Source of the DNA: UBA4722 sp041690995
GTDB lineage: Bacteria > Pseudomonadota > Gammaproteobacteria > DSM-16500
Assembly (NCBI GenBank): GCA_041690995.1
Contig: JBEPVM010000001.1
Location: forward strand, 1-64,000
Length of the DNA: 64,000 bases
Reading direction: 5' to 3'
The notes under the pieces were generated by a model, which saw only the letters and a list, made by a program, of their open reading frames with translations, was not told the DNA's origin and did no database searches. The position numbers and the translations under genes were made by a program. This document shows, piece by piece, positions 9,909 to 17,237 of this stretch (its first letter is position 1; every line of letters starts with the position of its first letter).

Positions 9909-9988
9909 GCAGAGCCTGTCACCCCGCAAAAAACGCACTCATGTTTGTGACAAAAATACAGACGTGTATTCGCGTTTTTGTGCGGGGT
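9909..9988. repeat. 26-bp direct repeat copy 2 plus GC-rich stem-loop upstream of polA
   Basis: 9909-9934 repeats 9814-9839. From 9921 an inverted repeat begins: ACCCCGCAAAAAACGC at 9921-9936 pairs with GCGTTTTTGTGCGGGGT at 9972-9988 with one unpaired base. The loop of about 35 bases holds a weaker inner pairing. Read toward polA it ends far from any T-run, so a plain terminator is doubtful. The two copies suggest a partial duplication of a small element. Confidence 0.65.
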
Positions 9989-10042
9989 CTGGTGGGTACT
10001 TAAGTAGAACAAAAAAACAATCTTAAATCAACTTAAAATAGA

Positions 10043-10207
10043 GAGAATGTTTATTTAACTGTGTCGTTCCCGCGAAGGCGGGAACCCATTTTGCCCTGTA
10101 GCTAAACTGATCTTAGTAAAATAATCTCCATTACTAAAGCAGGTTTAATGACACGTCAGAATGGGTTCCCGCCTTCGCGGGAATGACACAGTTAAATAAA
10201 CATTCTC
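10043..10207. repeat. MITE-like palindromic element, full copy (165 bp)
   Basis: The ends are near-perfect inverted repeats of about 48 bases. From outside in they read GAGAATGTTTATTTAACTG, TGTC(A/G)TTCCCGCGAAGG, CGGGAACCCATT, with the complement at the right end. The inner 70 bases are themselves imperfectly palindromic (TAAACTGATCTTAGTAA against TTACTAAAGCAGGTTTA), so the whole unit could fold into one long hairpin. No reading frame of protein-coding quality lies inside. It sits between polA and mnmE. Related copies are at 1-55 (partial), 21736-21865 and 45612-45777. Confidence 0.88.
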
Positions 10208-10341
10208 AAAATAGAGGTCTTTCTTTTGAGGATTTATACTCGCGCTAGCATCGCCCCATACCGATTTTTCCATTTTTTTATGGTTTTTTTCTCTAGTTCA
10301 TATATAGTGTGTTGTGTACGCACTATATTTAACATAGAATC

Positions 10342-11733
10342 TCATTTCCCTACACAAAAAGTTGAAAAAATTTTCCCTAATAAATCATCTGTCGTAAAAA
10401 TTCCTGTTATTTCACTTAATGCGAGCTGCGCTTGACGTAATTCTTCAGCAAATAATTCGACTGCATGATAGATTTCTAATTGCTGCAGTCCATTTTGTAA
10501 AAAAGTTGCTGCGCGTTTTAAAGCATCTAAATGTCTACGTCTTGCAGAAAATACACCTTCTTGCGTAGTTTGTAAACCAACACACGTTTTTATATAATTT
10601 CTTAATAATTCAATTCCACTTCCATTTTTAGCAGATAATGAAATTTCTGTATACCCATTTTTTTTAATGAGTTCTTTTTTTTCTTGTGTTAAATCTATTT
10701 TATTACGAATGATAATAATAGCTGCATGATCCGGTATTTTTTTAAGAAAATAATTGAGATTAATTTCAGTTAAGTTATTTGAAGCATCTGTCACGAATAA
10801 TATTAAATCTGCATTAGCTATTTCCGTATGCGCACGTCTAATGCCTTCTTGTTCTATGACGTCTGCGCTTTCACGCAATCCTGCTGTATCTATAATATGT
10901 ATAGGCATACCATCAATTATAATTTGTTCTCTTAATAGATCCCGAGTTGTACCGGGTATATCCGTGACGATGGCAATATCTTTCTCGCTTAAACGGTTCA
11001 GTAAACTCGATTTACCCACATTAGGTAATCCTGTAATAACAGCTGTAATACCCTCTCGTAATAAACTACCTTGTCTAGCATTTTTTTGTATTGTTTCAAG
11101 TAATTCTATTGCGTTGTTTAAATTGATTTCTATTTGTGGATGACTGAGAAAATTAATTTCTTCCTCAGAAAAATCAATGGCTGCTTCAACATAAGTACGT
11201 AGAAAAGTAATTATTTCAACTAACTGATGAATTTTTTTAGAAAATTCGCCTTGCAAAGAACGCATCGCAGCCCGAGCCGCTTGTTCAGATGAAGCATCAA
11301 TTAAATCAGCAATGGCTTCTGCCTGGACTAAATCAATTTTATTATTTAAAAAAGCACGTTCGCTAAATTCACCTGGTTTAGCTAATCGAGCCCCTAAATT
11401 TAAAATTCGGTGAATCAGACAGGTTGCAATAGCAGAACCGCCATGCGCATGAAGTTCTAAAACATCTTCGCCTGTAAAAGAATGCGGCCCTGGAAAATAA
11501 AGCGCAATCCCTTGGTCAATAATCGTATTATCAACATCTAAAAAAGAAGTATAAACGGCATAACGAGGGCGTAATTTCTTTCCTGATCTATTTCCTAATA
11601 GATCTCCTAATATATGGCCTGAAATTTTTTTTACTAACTTTCCGGAGAGACGGATGATAGCAACACCACCACGTCCTGGTGGTGTTGCAAGAGCAACGAT
11701 AGTATCTGCGGGGTCATCCTGTCTAAAGTGCAT
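10342..11733 (-). CDS. mnmE: tRNA modification GTPase MnmE
   Basis: MnmE (463 residues) works with MnmG to place carboxymethylaminomethyl groups on U34 of several tRNAs. The N-terminal folate-binding domain has TPPGRGGVAIIRLSG, the inserted G domain has the P-loop GLPNVGKSSLLN, switch DIPGTTRD, G3 DTAGLRES and G4 NKID, and the protein ends with the active-site motif FCVGK, a conservative variant of FCIGK. Its ATG overlaps the yidC stop codon (TAATG), showing translational coupling in the conserved rpmH-rnpA-yidD-yidC-mnmE cluster. Confidence 0.98.
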   Translation of the reverse strand: MHFRQDDPADTIVALATPPGRGGVAIIRLSGKLVKKISGHILGDLLGNRSGKKLRPRYAVYTSFLDVDNTIIDQGIALYFPGPHSFTGEDVLELHAHGGSAIATCLIHRILNLGARLAKPGEFSERAFLNNKIDLVQAEAIADLIDASSEQAARAAMRSLQGEFSKKIHQLVEIITFLRTYVEAAIDFSEEEINFLSHPQIEINLNNAIELLETIQKNARQGSLLREGITAVITGLPNVGKSSLLNRLSEKDIAIVTDIPGTTRDLLREQIIIDGMPIHIIDTAGLRESADVIEQEGIRRAHTEIANADLILFVTDASNNLTEINLNYFLKKIPDHAAIIIIRNKIDLTQEKKELIKKNGYTEISLSAKNGSGIELLRNYIKTCVGLQTTQEGVFSARRRHLDALKRAATFLQNGLQQLEIYHAVELFAEELRQAQLALSEITGIFTTDDLLGKIFSTFCVGK

Positions 11734-13436
11734 TATTTTAGTTTTTTATTTTTCCCATTTTTTATTTGTGGTTGATTAACACTCCGCATAATAAACCACT
11801 GCTGTAAAAATGACAGAGTATTATTCACAAACCAATATAACATGAGTCCTGCAGGAAAATTCATAAACAATGCCGTAAAGACGATAGGCATTAACATCAT
11901 TATTTTCGCTTGCATGGGATCAGGCGGTGGTGGGTTTAATCGTTGTTGTAAAAACATAGATAATCCCATTAATACAGGCAACACATAAAAGGGGTCTTTC
12001 ACAGATAAGTCATGAATCCAAAAGATAAAAGGAGCCTGACGTAATTGTACGCTTTCAATAAGTACCCAATAAAGCCCTATGAAAACTGGGATTTGCACTA
12101 AAATAGGCAAACAGCCACTCATTGGATTTACTTTTTCTTTTTTATAAAGTTCTATGGTAGCTTGTGTAAATTTCTGTTTATCATCACCGTAACGTTCTTT
12201 GAGTGAGGCAATTTGAGGTTGTAATTTTTTCATGCCATTCATTGAACGATAACTTTTTGCAGACAAATGATAAAACATTAATTTTATAATTAAAGTGACA
12301 ATGACAATAGACCAGCCCCAATTACCTATAATATTATAGATATGTTGCATCATCCAAAAAATAATACCTGAAATAAACCAAAACCAACCATAATCAATCG
12401 TGAGCTTTAAGCCAGGCGCAGCGTGCTCTAAATAATCCGCAATAGCAGGCCCCGTATAAAGTTTAGCGTGTGTTGTAATTGTTTCACCCGGTTGTACACT
12501 GATTTTTGGGCTAATCATACCGATGGTATATAACCCATCTTGTGTGACATGAGAAAAATACTGTAGTGATTGTGTGTTTTCTGGCACCCAGGCACTCACA
12601 AAATAATGTTGGATCATGGCAGCCCAACCACCTGTGATAGTTTGGTCTATATTTTTTTCTTTCATGGAATTAAAAGAAATTTTTTGAAATCGTTTATCAG
12701 AGCTTGATATAGCTGCGCCAAAATAAGTAGCTGTTGTGCTTAAACGGTTTTGATGAGCTTCGAGTAAATCCTTGCGTAATAATTGTAAATAAAGATTACT
12801 ATCCCAGGGTTGCGATGACTGATTATTAATTTGATAATCAACGCCAATTTCATATTGGTTACGTTGAAAAGTAAAAGTTTTAGTAATTTTAACGCCTTGT
12901 GCATTTTGCCAATATAATTTTACTTGTAAATTTGATTGATCAGGCACAAGACTATAGTTTTTTTGTTCTGTGACATAAACTGCCTGGCCTCTAGTCGTAT
13001 CAGGCCCATTAGGATTCAGTAATCCGCTTTGCGCTAAATACTGCGTATTAGGTAAATTATTCAATAATAAAAAAGGCTGAGAAGAATGTAATTCAGCAGG
13101 GTAATTCAGTAATTTTATTTGAGTGATATTGCCACCCACTGTATCAATATCTGCTTCGAGTGTGTCTGTTGTGACATGAATAATATTTTGGGCAGGCTTT
13201 ATATTTTTTGCAGCTGCAATAACAGGCACTGTCGTATTAGAATTCGTTTGTGATGTTGTATTAGGAATGTAATTATTTGAGTTATTAATAATATTATTAG
13301 AAAAAATCGGGTTAGATGCAGGTAAAGTTGTTGCACTTGTATGTTCTTTTTCCCACGCTTGATAAAGAAGTAATAAAACAGAGACTAACGCACCATATAA
13401 AGCAATTCTAAAAATATCAAGTAATTTAGTTAACAT
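11733..13436 (-). CDS. yidC: Membrane protein insertase YidC
   Basis: YidC (567 residues) inserts and folds inner-membrane proteins, alone or with SecYEG. It has the Gram-negative plan: an N-terminal membrane anchor (residues 7-27), a large periplasmic beta-sandwich (about 60-340), and the conserved C-terminal bundle of five membrane segments with the cytosolic coiled-coil hairpin (MKKLQPQIASLKERYGDD) and the MSGCLPILVQIPVFIGLYW segment. A low-complexity Asn/Thr linker lies at residues 40-70. It follows yidD by three bases and couples to mnmE downstream. Confidence 0.97.
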   Translation of the reverse strand: MLTKLLDIFRIALYGALVSVLLLLYQAWEKEHTSATTLPASNPIFSNNIINNSNNYIPNTTSQTNSNTTVPVIAAAKNIKPAQNIIHVTTDTLEADIDTVGGNITQIKLLNYPAELHSSQPFLLLNNLPNTQYLAQSGLLNPNGPDTTRGQAVYVTEQKNYSLVPDQSNLQVKLYWQNAQGVKITKTFTFQRNQYEIGVDYQINNQSSQPWDSNLYLQLLRKDLLEAHQNRLSTTATYFGAAISSSDKRFQKISFNSMKEKNIDQTITGGWAAMIQHYFVSAWVPENTQSLQYFSHVTQDGLYTIGMISPKISVQPGETITTHAKLYTGPAIADYLEHAAPGLKLTIDYGWFWFISGIIFWMMQHIYNIIGNWGWSIVIVTLIIKLMFYHLSAKSYRSMNGMKKLQPQIASLKERYGDDKQKFTQATIELYKKEKVNPMSGCLPILVQIPVFIGLYWVLIESVQLRQAPFIFWIHDLSVKDPFYVLPVLMGLSMFLQQRLNPPPPDPMQAKIMMLMPIVFTALFMNFPAGLMLYWFVNNTLSFLQQWFIMRSVNQPQIKNGKNKKLK

Positions 13437-13439
13437 AAG

Positions 13440-13667
13440 TTATTTTTCCGGTACAGGATCAACACCACCTTGACCCCAAGGATGGCAACGTAAAATTCGA
13501 CATACTGCTAAATAACTTCCCTGTAAAATACCATGAGATTTGATCGCTTCAGTCGAGTATTCAGAACAGGAAGGATAAAAACGACAACAATGGCCTAATA
13601 AGGGACTTATTAGATATTGATAAGTTTTTAAAATCATTATCAGACTGTTGTTAATAATTTTTTCCAT
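13440..13667 (-). CDS. yidD: Membrane protein insertion efficiency factor YidD
   Basis: YidD is a small (75 residue) membrane-associated protein that aids YidC-dependent insertion. The family signature is visible: LISPLLGHCCRFYPSCSEYS with three clustered cysteines, then the C-terminal CHPWGQGGVDPVPEK. The usual GP(H)CRF is GHCCRF here. The gene starts inside the last 28 bases of rnpA, in another frame, an overlap typical of this operon. Confidence 0.95.
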   Translation of the reverse strand: MEKIINNSLIMILKTYQYLISPLLGHCCRFYPSCSEYSTEAIKSHGILQGSYLAVCRILRCHPWGQGGVDPVPEK

Positions 13668-13981
13668 AATTGATCTATTCCTTCGCGTAATTTTTTTTTG
13701 CTTAATTTGTCACATTGTTGGCGAGCAATAACAACAATATCTAATCCTTTTAAAAACTCCTGGTTTTGACTAAAACTATTTCGTATCACTCGTTTTATTC
13801 GATTTCTCATCACAGCACTATTGACCGCACGTTTTCCTATAACAAGCCCTAGTCTAGCGTGGAGTTTTTGGTTTGACTTAGACAAAACCAGCAAGTGTTT
13901 TTGACTTGTTTTTTTAGATTTATCAAACAGTGATTTATATTCTGTTTTGCTTACTAATCTATGGCTTCGAGGAAAACTCAC
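13640..13981 (-). CDS. rnpA: Ribonuclease P protein component
   Basis: RnpA (113 residues) is the protein subunit of RNase P, which matures the 5' ends of tRNAs. The family motif RNRIKRVIRNSF is present near residue 60, with the flanking KRAVNSAV and the basic N terminus (FPRSHRLVSKTEYKSLF). It lies between rpmH and yidD as in most gammaproteobacteria. The long T-rich run in the coding strand encodes lysines near the C terminus. Confidence 0.96.
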   Translation of the reverse strand: MSFPRSHRLVSKTEYKSLFDKSKKTSQKHLLVLSKSNQKLHARLGLVIGKRAVNSAVMRNRIKRVIRNSFSQNQEFLKGLDIVVIARQQCDKLSKKKLREGIDQLWKKLLTTV

Positions 13982-14000
13982 AATTAACTCAGTAAAATTT

Positions 14001-14135
14001 TTATACAGTTAATTGTTTTCTACCTTTCGCACGACGTCTGCTTAATACAGCACGACCATCTTTAGTAGCCATACGTGCTCTGAAACCATGCGTTCTTTTT
14101 CGTTTAAGTGTGCTGGGTTGGTAGGTTCTTTTCAT
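14001..14135 (-). CDS. rpmH: 50S ribosomal protein L34
   Basis: This short gene (44 codons) was found by direct translation: the protein opens MKRTYQPSTLKRKRTHGF and ends RRRAKGRKQLTV, the full L34 pattern. A GGAAAC site lies eight bases before the ATG. It starts the rpmH-rnpA-yidD-yidC-mnmE cluster. In most gammaproteobacteria dnaA stands divergently next to it; here folC does. Confidence 0.98.
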   Translation of the reverse strand: MKRTYQPSTLKRKRTHGFRARMATKDGRAVLSRRRAKGRKQLTV

Positions 14136-14149
14136 TGGAGTTTCCAGTT

Positions 14150-14523
14150 ATTTATTAAAACAAATATAAGGTCGGTAATAATAGGGGGCATCAGTATTAT
14201 TGTCAAATAGTAATTTATGGCCGTTTTAGGTTTATTGAGTAAGATGTCAAATAGGTATGGAAATTTTGCCAATATAATTAATATAAGCTTTTATATATTT
14301 TCTATATTTTGTAGCTATTATTTATATAGGAAGGATTTTCTGTGGAAAACTTGTTATTTTTAAATTTATTCATAGCGTTATAGATGTATTAGTCTGTGGA
14401 TAATAATGGTGATAGTTGTGTTGGAATTGGTATGAAACAGGATAAAAATAGGCGGGCCTTGATTTTTTAAGGTTATGCACAGAGAATTCAGAACTTTATT
14501 AGGTGTTGTGAACAGGCTATCAA
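14150..14523. other. Candidate chromosome origin (oriC) region
   Basis: This gap lies where oriC is often found, beside rpmH. It has three sites that fit the relaxed DnaA box TTWTNCACA: 14341-14349 (TTTTCCACA on the minus strand), 14395-14403 (perfect TTATCCACA, minus strand) and 14473-14481 (TTATGCACA, plus strand). A very AT-rich tract at about 14265-14335 (TTTTATATATTTTCTATATT) could be the unwinding element. Genes to the left read leftward and folC reads rightward, as expected around an origin. Without a strand-skew plot this remains a candidate. Confidence 0.5.
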
Positions 14524-14526
14524 GTG

Positions 14527-15759
14527 ATGAGAACTCTAAAAGAATGGCTTGAAACGATTAAATCAGCACATCCTCAGGAAATTGATTTGAGTTTGGAACG
14601 AACCAGGGAGGTCGCGAAGAGGTTAGGAATAGTGGATTCAGGGTGTCCACTTGTCACCGTAGCGGGTACGAATGGCAAAGGGTCATGTGTGGCAGGCATT
14701 GAGGTAATCATGCTGTCAGCAGGCTATAAAGTGGGTGCTTTTACAACGCCTTTTTTATTTCGTTATAATGAACAAGTGCGTTTGCAAGGCCAACCTGTCG
14801 CAGATGGCTTGTTGTGTGATGCGTTTGAACAGGTGGCGAATGCCTGTGGTCAAATAACATTAACTTTATTTGAATTTGGCACCCTGGCGGCGATGGTTAT
14901 TTTTAAGGAAGCAAACCTTGATATTTGGGTTTTAGAAGTAGGAATGGGCGGACGTTGGGATGCGGTTAATATTTTGGATGCGGATGTTGCTGTCGTTTCA
15001 AGTATTGATATTGATCATGCCGCTTGGCTAGGAAATACGCGTGACGCGATTGCGTATGAAAAGGCGGGTATTTTTCGTCCCCACCAACCAGCTGTTTATG
15101 GTGATTTTGATCCACCGTCATCACTTATCCAGTATGCAGACACACTTAAAACACCCTTATTTTTTCAAGGGAAACAATTTGGATTTTCTAAAAAAAATGA
15201 GACCTGGGACTGGTGGGGTTTGCAGTCAATTTATTTAGATAATTTACCTCTTCCTCATTTAACCTTACAAAATATGTCTACCGTGTTAATGGTCATTGAA
15301 TTATTACAAAAAAAATTACCTGTATCCCAAAGAGCAATAGAGTCAGCTTTGAAAACAGTGACATTACCAGGCCGTCTTCAAATGATACCAGGAACTGTCA
15401 CACAAATTTTAGATGTCTCTCATAATCCCTCTGCTGTAGAATTATTAGCGAATTATTTGAAAGAAAATCCATATCTCGGTAAAACGTATGCCGTTTTTTC
15501 AATGTTATCAGATAAAGATATTGTAGCGACATTGCAAGTGATTCGCGATTTAATAGACGTTTGGCATGTTGCGCCATTGAAGAATGAACGCACTGCATCA
15601 CAAGAATTGTTAGTTTCTTGTTTTAGGAAAATAAATTTAGATAATGTTATTTTTCATTCATCCATAAAAGATGCGCATGAAATGGCTATGCAACACGCAG
15701 AGGCGAATAGCCGCGTGGTGGTGTTTGGGTCGTTTCATGCGGTGGCGGAGGTGCAATAA
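14527..15759 (+). CDS. folC: Bifunctional dihydrofolate / folylpolyglutamate synthase
   Basis: FolC (410 residues) joins glutamate to dihydropteroate and then extends the polyglutamate tail of folates in the cytosol. The Mur-ligase-like N domain has the P-loop VTVAGTNGKGSCVAG near residue 45, EVGMGGRWDAVN near 140 and SIDIDHAAWLG with the carbamylated-lysine region EKAGIFR; the C domain has the short ILDVSHNPSAVE. A GTG directly precedes the ATG, so the start may be 14524. It is usually found after accD; here it takes the place beside rpmH and the candidate origin. Confidence 0.95.
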   Translation: MRTLKEWLETIKSAHPQEIDLSLERTREVAKRLGIVDSGCPLVTVAGTNGKGSCVAGIEVIMLSAGYKVGAFTTPFLFRYNEQVRLQGQPVADGLLCDAFEQVANACGQITLTLFEFGTLAAMVIFKEANLDIWVLEVGMGGRWDAVNILDADVAVVSSIDIDHAAWLGNTRDAIAYEKAGIFRPHQPAVYGDFDPPSSLIQYADTLKTPLFFQGKQFGFSKKNETWDWWGLQSIYLDNLPLPHLTLQNMSTVLMVIELLQKKLPVSQRAIESALKTVTLPGRLQMIPGTVTQILDVSHNPSAVELLANYLKENPYLGKTYAVFSMLSDKDIVATLQVIRDLIDVWHVAPLKNERTASQELLVSCFRKINLDNVIFHSSIKDAHEMAMQHAEANSRVVVFGSFHAVAEVQ

Positions 15760-15780
15760 TAATAAAAGCCGATAATATGT

Positions 15781-15827
15781 TTGTAATGTTCTAATTATAT
15801 GCTATATTAAACGTATACGATGTATAC
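15781..15827 (+). promoter_or_regulatory. Promoter and palindromic operator of the RHH/RelE pair
   Basis: A sigma-70-like promoter TTGTAA (15781-15786), 16-base spacer, TATATT (15803-15808) is followed at once by the inverted repeat GTATAC-GAT-GTATAC (15813-15827), flanked by TAAA and TTTA. This is the layout expected for autorepression by a ribbon-helix-helix antitoxin bound near the transcription start. Confidence 0.65.
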
Positions 15828-15843
15828 TTTAACAGGTAAAATT

Positions 15844-16128
15844 ATGGCACACTCAAGTCACTTATCACATCCAGCTGTTACCTTAAGCGTCAGGATTCCC
15901 TCCGATGCTCGTGACCAACTGGAAGAATTAGCAAATGCTACAGGGCATACGAAATCATTTCTAGCGGCTGAAGCGATAGAATACTATCTAATGACCCAGA
16001 GCTGGCAAGTACAAGCTATTGAGAAATCTATCAAAAAAGCCAATAGTAAAAAAGCTGAATTTATTGATCACTCCAAAATTTCTGATTGGTTGAATAGTTG
16101 GGGAAGAAAAAAAGAACGGGATATTTAA
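15844..16128 (+). CDS. Ribbon-helix-helix (CopG-type) antitoxin
   Basis: The protein (94 residues) begins with the ribbon-helix-helix fold: the beta strand TLSVRIPSDARDQLEELA, then helix AAEAIEYYLMTQSWQ. RHH antitoxins bind operator DNA as dimers and neutralise a toxin through their C-terminal tail, here the Lys-rich segment and DWLNSWGRKK. The ATG at 15844 is preferred because an upstream ATG at 15820 falls inside the operator palindrome. The toxin ATG follows its stop codon with no gap. The ParD/RelB-like class is inferred from the partner. Confidence 0.88.
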   Translation: MAHSSHLSHPAVTLSVRIPSDARDQLEELANATGHTKSFLAAEAIEYYLMTQSWQVQAIEKSIKKANSKKAEFIDHSKISDWLNSWGRKKERDI

Positions 16129-16407
16129 ATGATAATCAAATGGTTAGATGATGCTGTTCATGATTTACGGTCATTACATCAATACATTACTCTCGAAAAT
16201 CCTTCAGCAGCGAATCGAATAGCCAGGCGTATACTAAATGCTGTGAATCTTTTGACTGAACAGCCAGGAATGGGGAGACGGGGTAGAGTGCATAATACAA
16301 GAGAACTGGTCGTATCAGGAACTCCATATATAATTCCGTATCGAGTCAAAAATAAAAATATTGAAATACTGCGAGTATTTCACGGGGCAATGGAATGGCC
16401 AGAATAA
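16129..16407 (+). CDS. RelE/ParE-family toxin
   Basis: This 92-residue protein has the compact RelE/ParE fold: WLDDAVHDLRSLHQYI, helix NPSAANRIARRILNAV, QPGMGRRGRV, then strands ELVVSGTPYIIPYRV and the C-terminal ILRVFHGAMEWPE. The HxAxxWP ending is typical of ParE-type members, which target gyrase, whereas RelE members cut mRNA on the ribosome; sequence alone leaves the target open. It is joined to its antitoxin (TAA then ATG). Its last 28 bases overlap the 3' end of the convergent aldo/keto reductase gene. Confidence 0.9.
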   Translation: MIIKWLDDAVHDLRSLHQYITLENPSAANRIARRILNAVNLLTEQPGMGRRGRVHNTRELVVSGTPYIIPYRVKNKNIEILRVFHGAMEWPE

Positions 16408-17183
16408 ATTTCTGCACATTGTACAGTATGTTTTAAATGTGTTTGATTTAAAGTACCTGTGATAACACTGGTCACACCAGGTTCTCTAAAAATAAAATCC
16501 ATCGCCACTTGCACAGGATCATCCTCAGCAATTTTCTGTAAATGACCGCTTGCGAAGGCTTTTTTAATAAAAACGCCTTTATTTTTTTGATAGGCATGAG
16601 CGATCACAGATTGCTCTTCCTTTTGAATAGGGTTATAAGTCACCATGACAATATCCGCGTGCTCGACTGCTAAAAGGCCGCCTTCTATTGTTTTAGTTGA
16701 CATGCCAAATGCGCGTACAAGACCTGATTTTTTCATTTCAGCAAGCGTAGAAAAAACAGATTCCTCTTCAATAATATTTTTATCCTCGCCATTTGAATGC
16801 ACTAACACGATATCCAAGTAATCCGTTTGTAAACGCCGTAAACTACGCTCAATACTTTTTCGCGTATGCTCGGCAGAAAAACAAAAAGAAGATTCGCCAT
16901 TTACAAATTCCTCTCCTACTTTAGTGCAGAGTACCCAATCATGGCGTTGATTTTTGATGAGCTTACCTAATCGTTCTTCGCTAGTGCCATAAGCAGGTGC
17001 TGTATCTAATAAATTAATCCCTGATTCTTGCGCACAATTTAATAATGTGAGAATAGTATCATCGCTTGGCAAAGAAAATGCCTCAGGGTAATTTATTTTT
17101 GTATTGCGGCCAAATTTAACCGTACCTAAACCTAATCGGCTCACTACAATTCCAGTAATGCCTAACATTATTTTTTGTATCAT
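16380..17183 (-). CDS. Aldo/keto reductase
   Basis: An NADPH-dependent oxidoreductase of the aldo/keto reductase superfamily, about 267 residues. The catalytic tetrad is visible as Asp and Tyr in NLLDTAPAYG, Lys in LCTKVG and His in IVLVHS. The nucleotide-binding C-terminal part has GVTSVITGT. The substrate cannot be told. The start is uncertain: 17183 (MIQKIMLGI) is chosen because it begins at the usual family N terminus, but no strong ribosome site is seen and 17168 is an alternative. The gene converges on the RelE toxin and overlaps it by 28 bases. Confidence 0.88.
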   Translation of the reverse strand: MIQKIMLGITGIVVSRLGLGTVKFGRNTKINYPEAFSLPSDDTILTLLNCAQESGINLLDTAPAYGTSEERLGKLIKNQRHDWVLCTKVGEEFVNGESSFCFSAEHTRKSIERSLRRLQTDYLDIVLVHSNGEDKNIIEEESVFSTLAEMKKSGLVRAFGMSTKTIEGGLLAVEHADIVMVTYNPIQKEEQSVIAHAYQKNKGVFIKKAFASGHLQKIAEDDPVQVAMDFIFREPGVTSVITGTLNQTHLKHTVQCAEIYSGHSIAP

Positions 17184-17237
17184 ATACCCATTACACCCCA
17201 AGATGTGATATTTTAACATCTCACGAGGAAATAAAAA

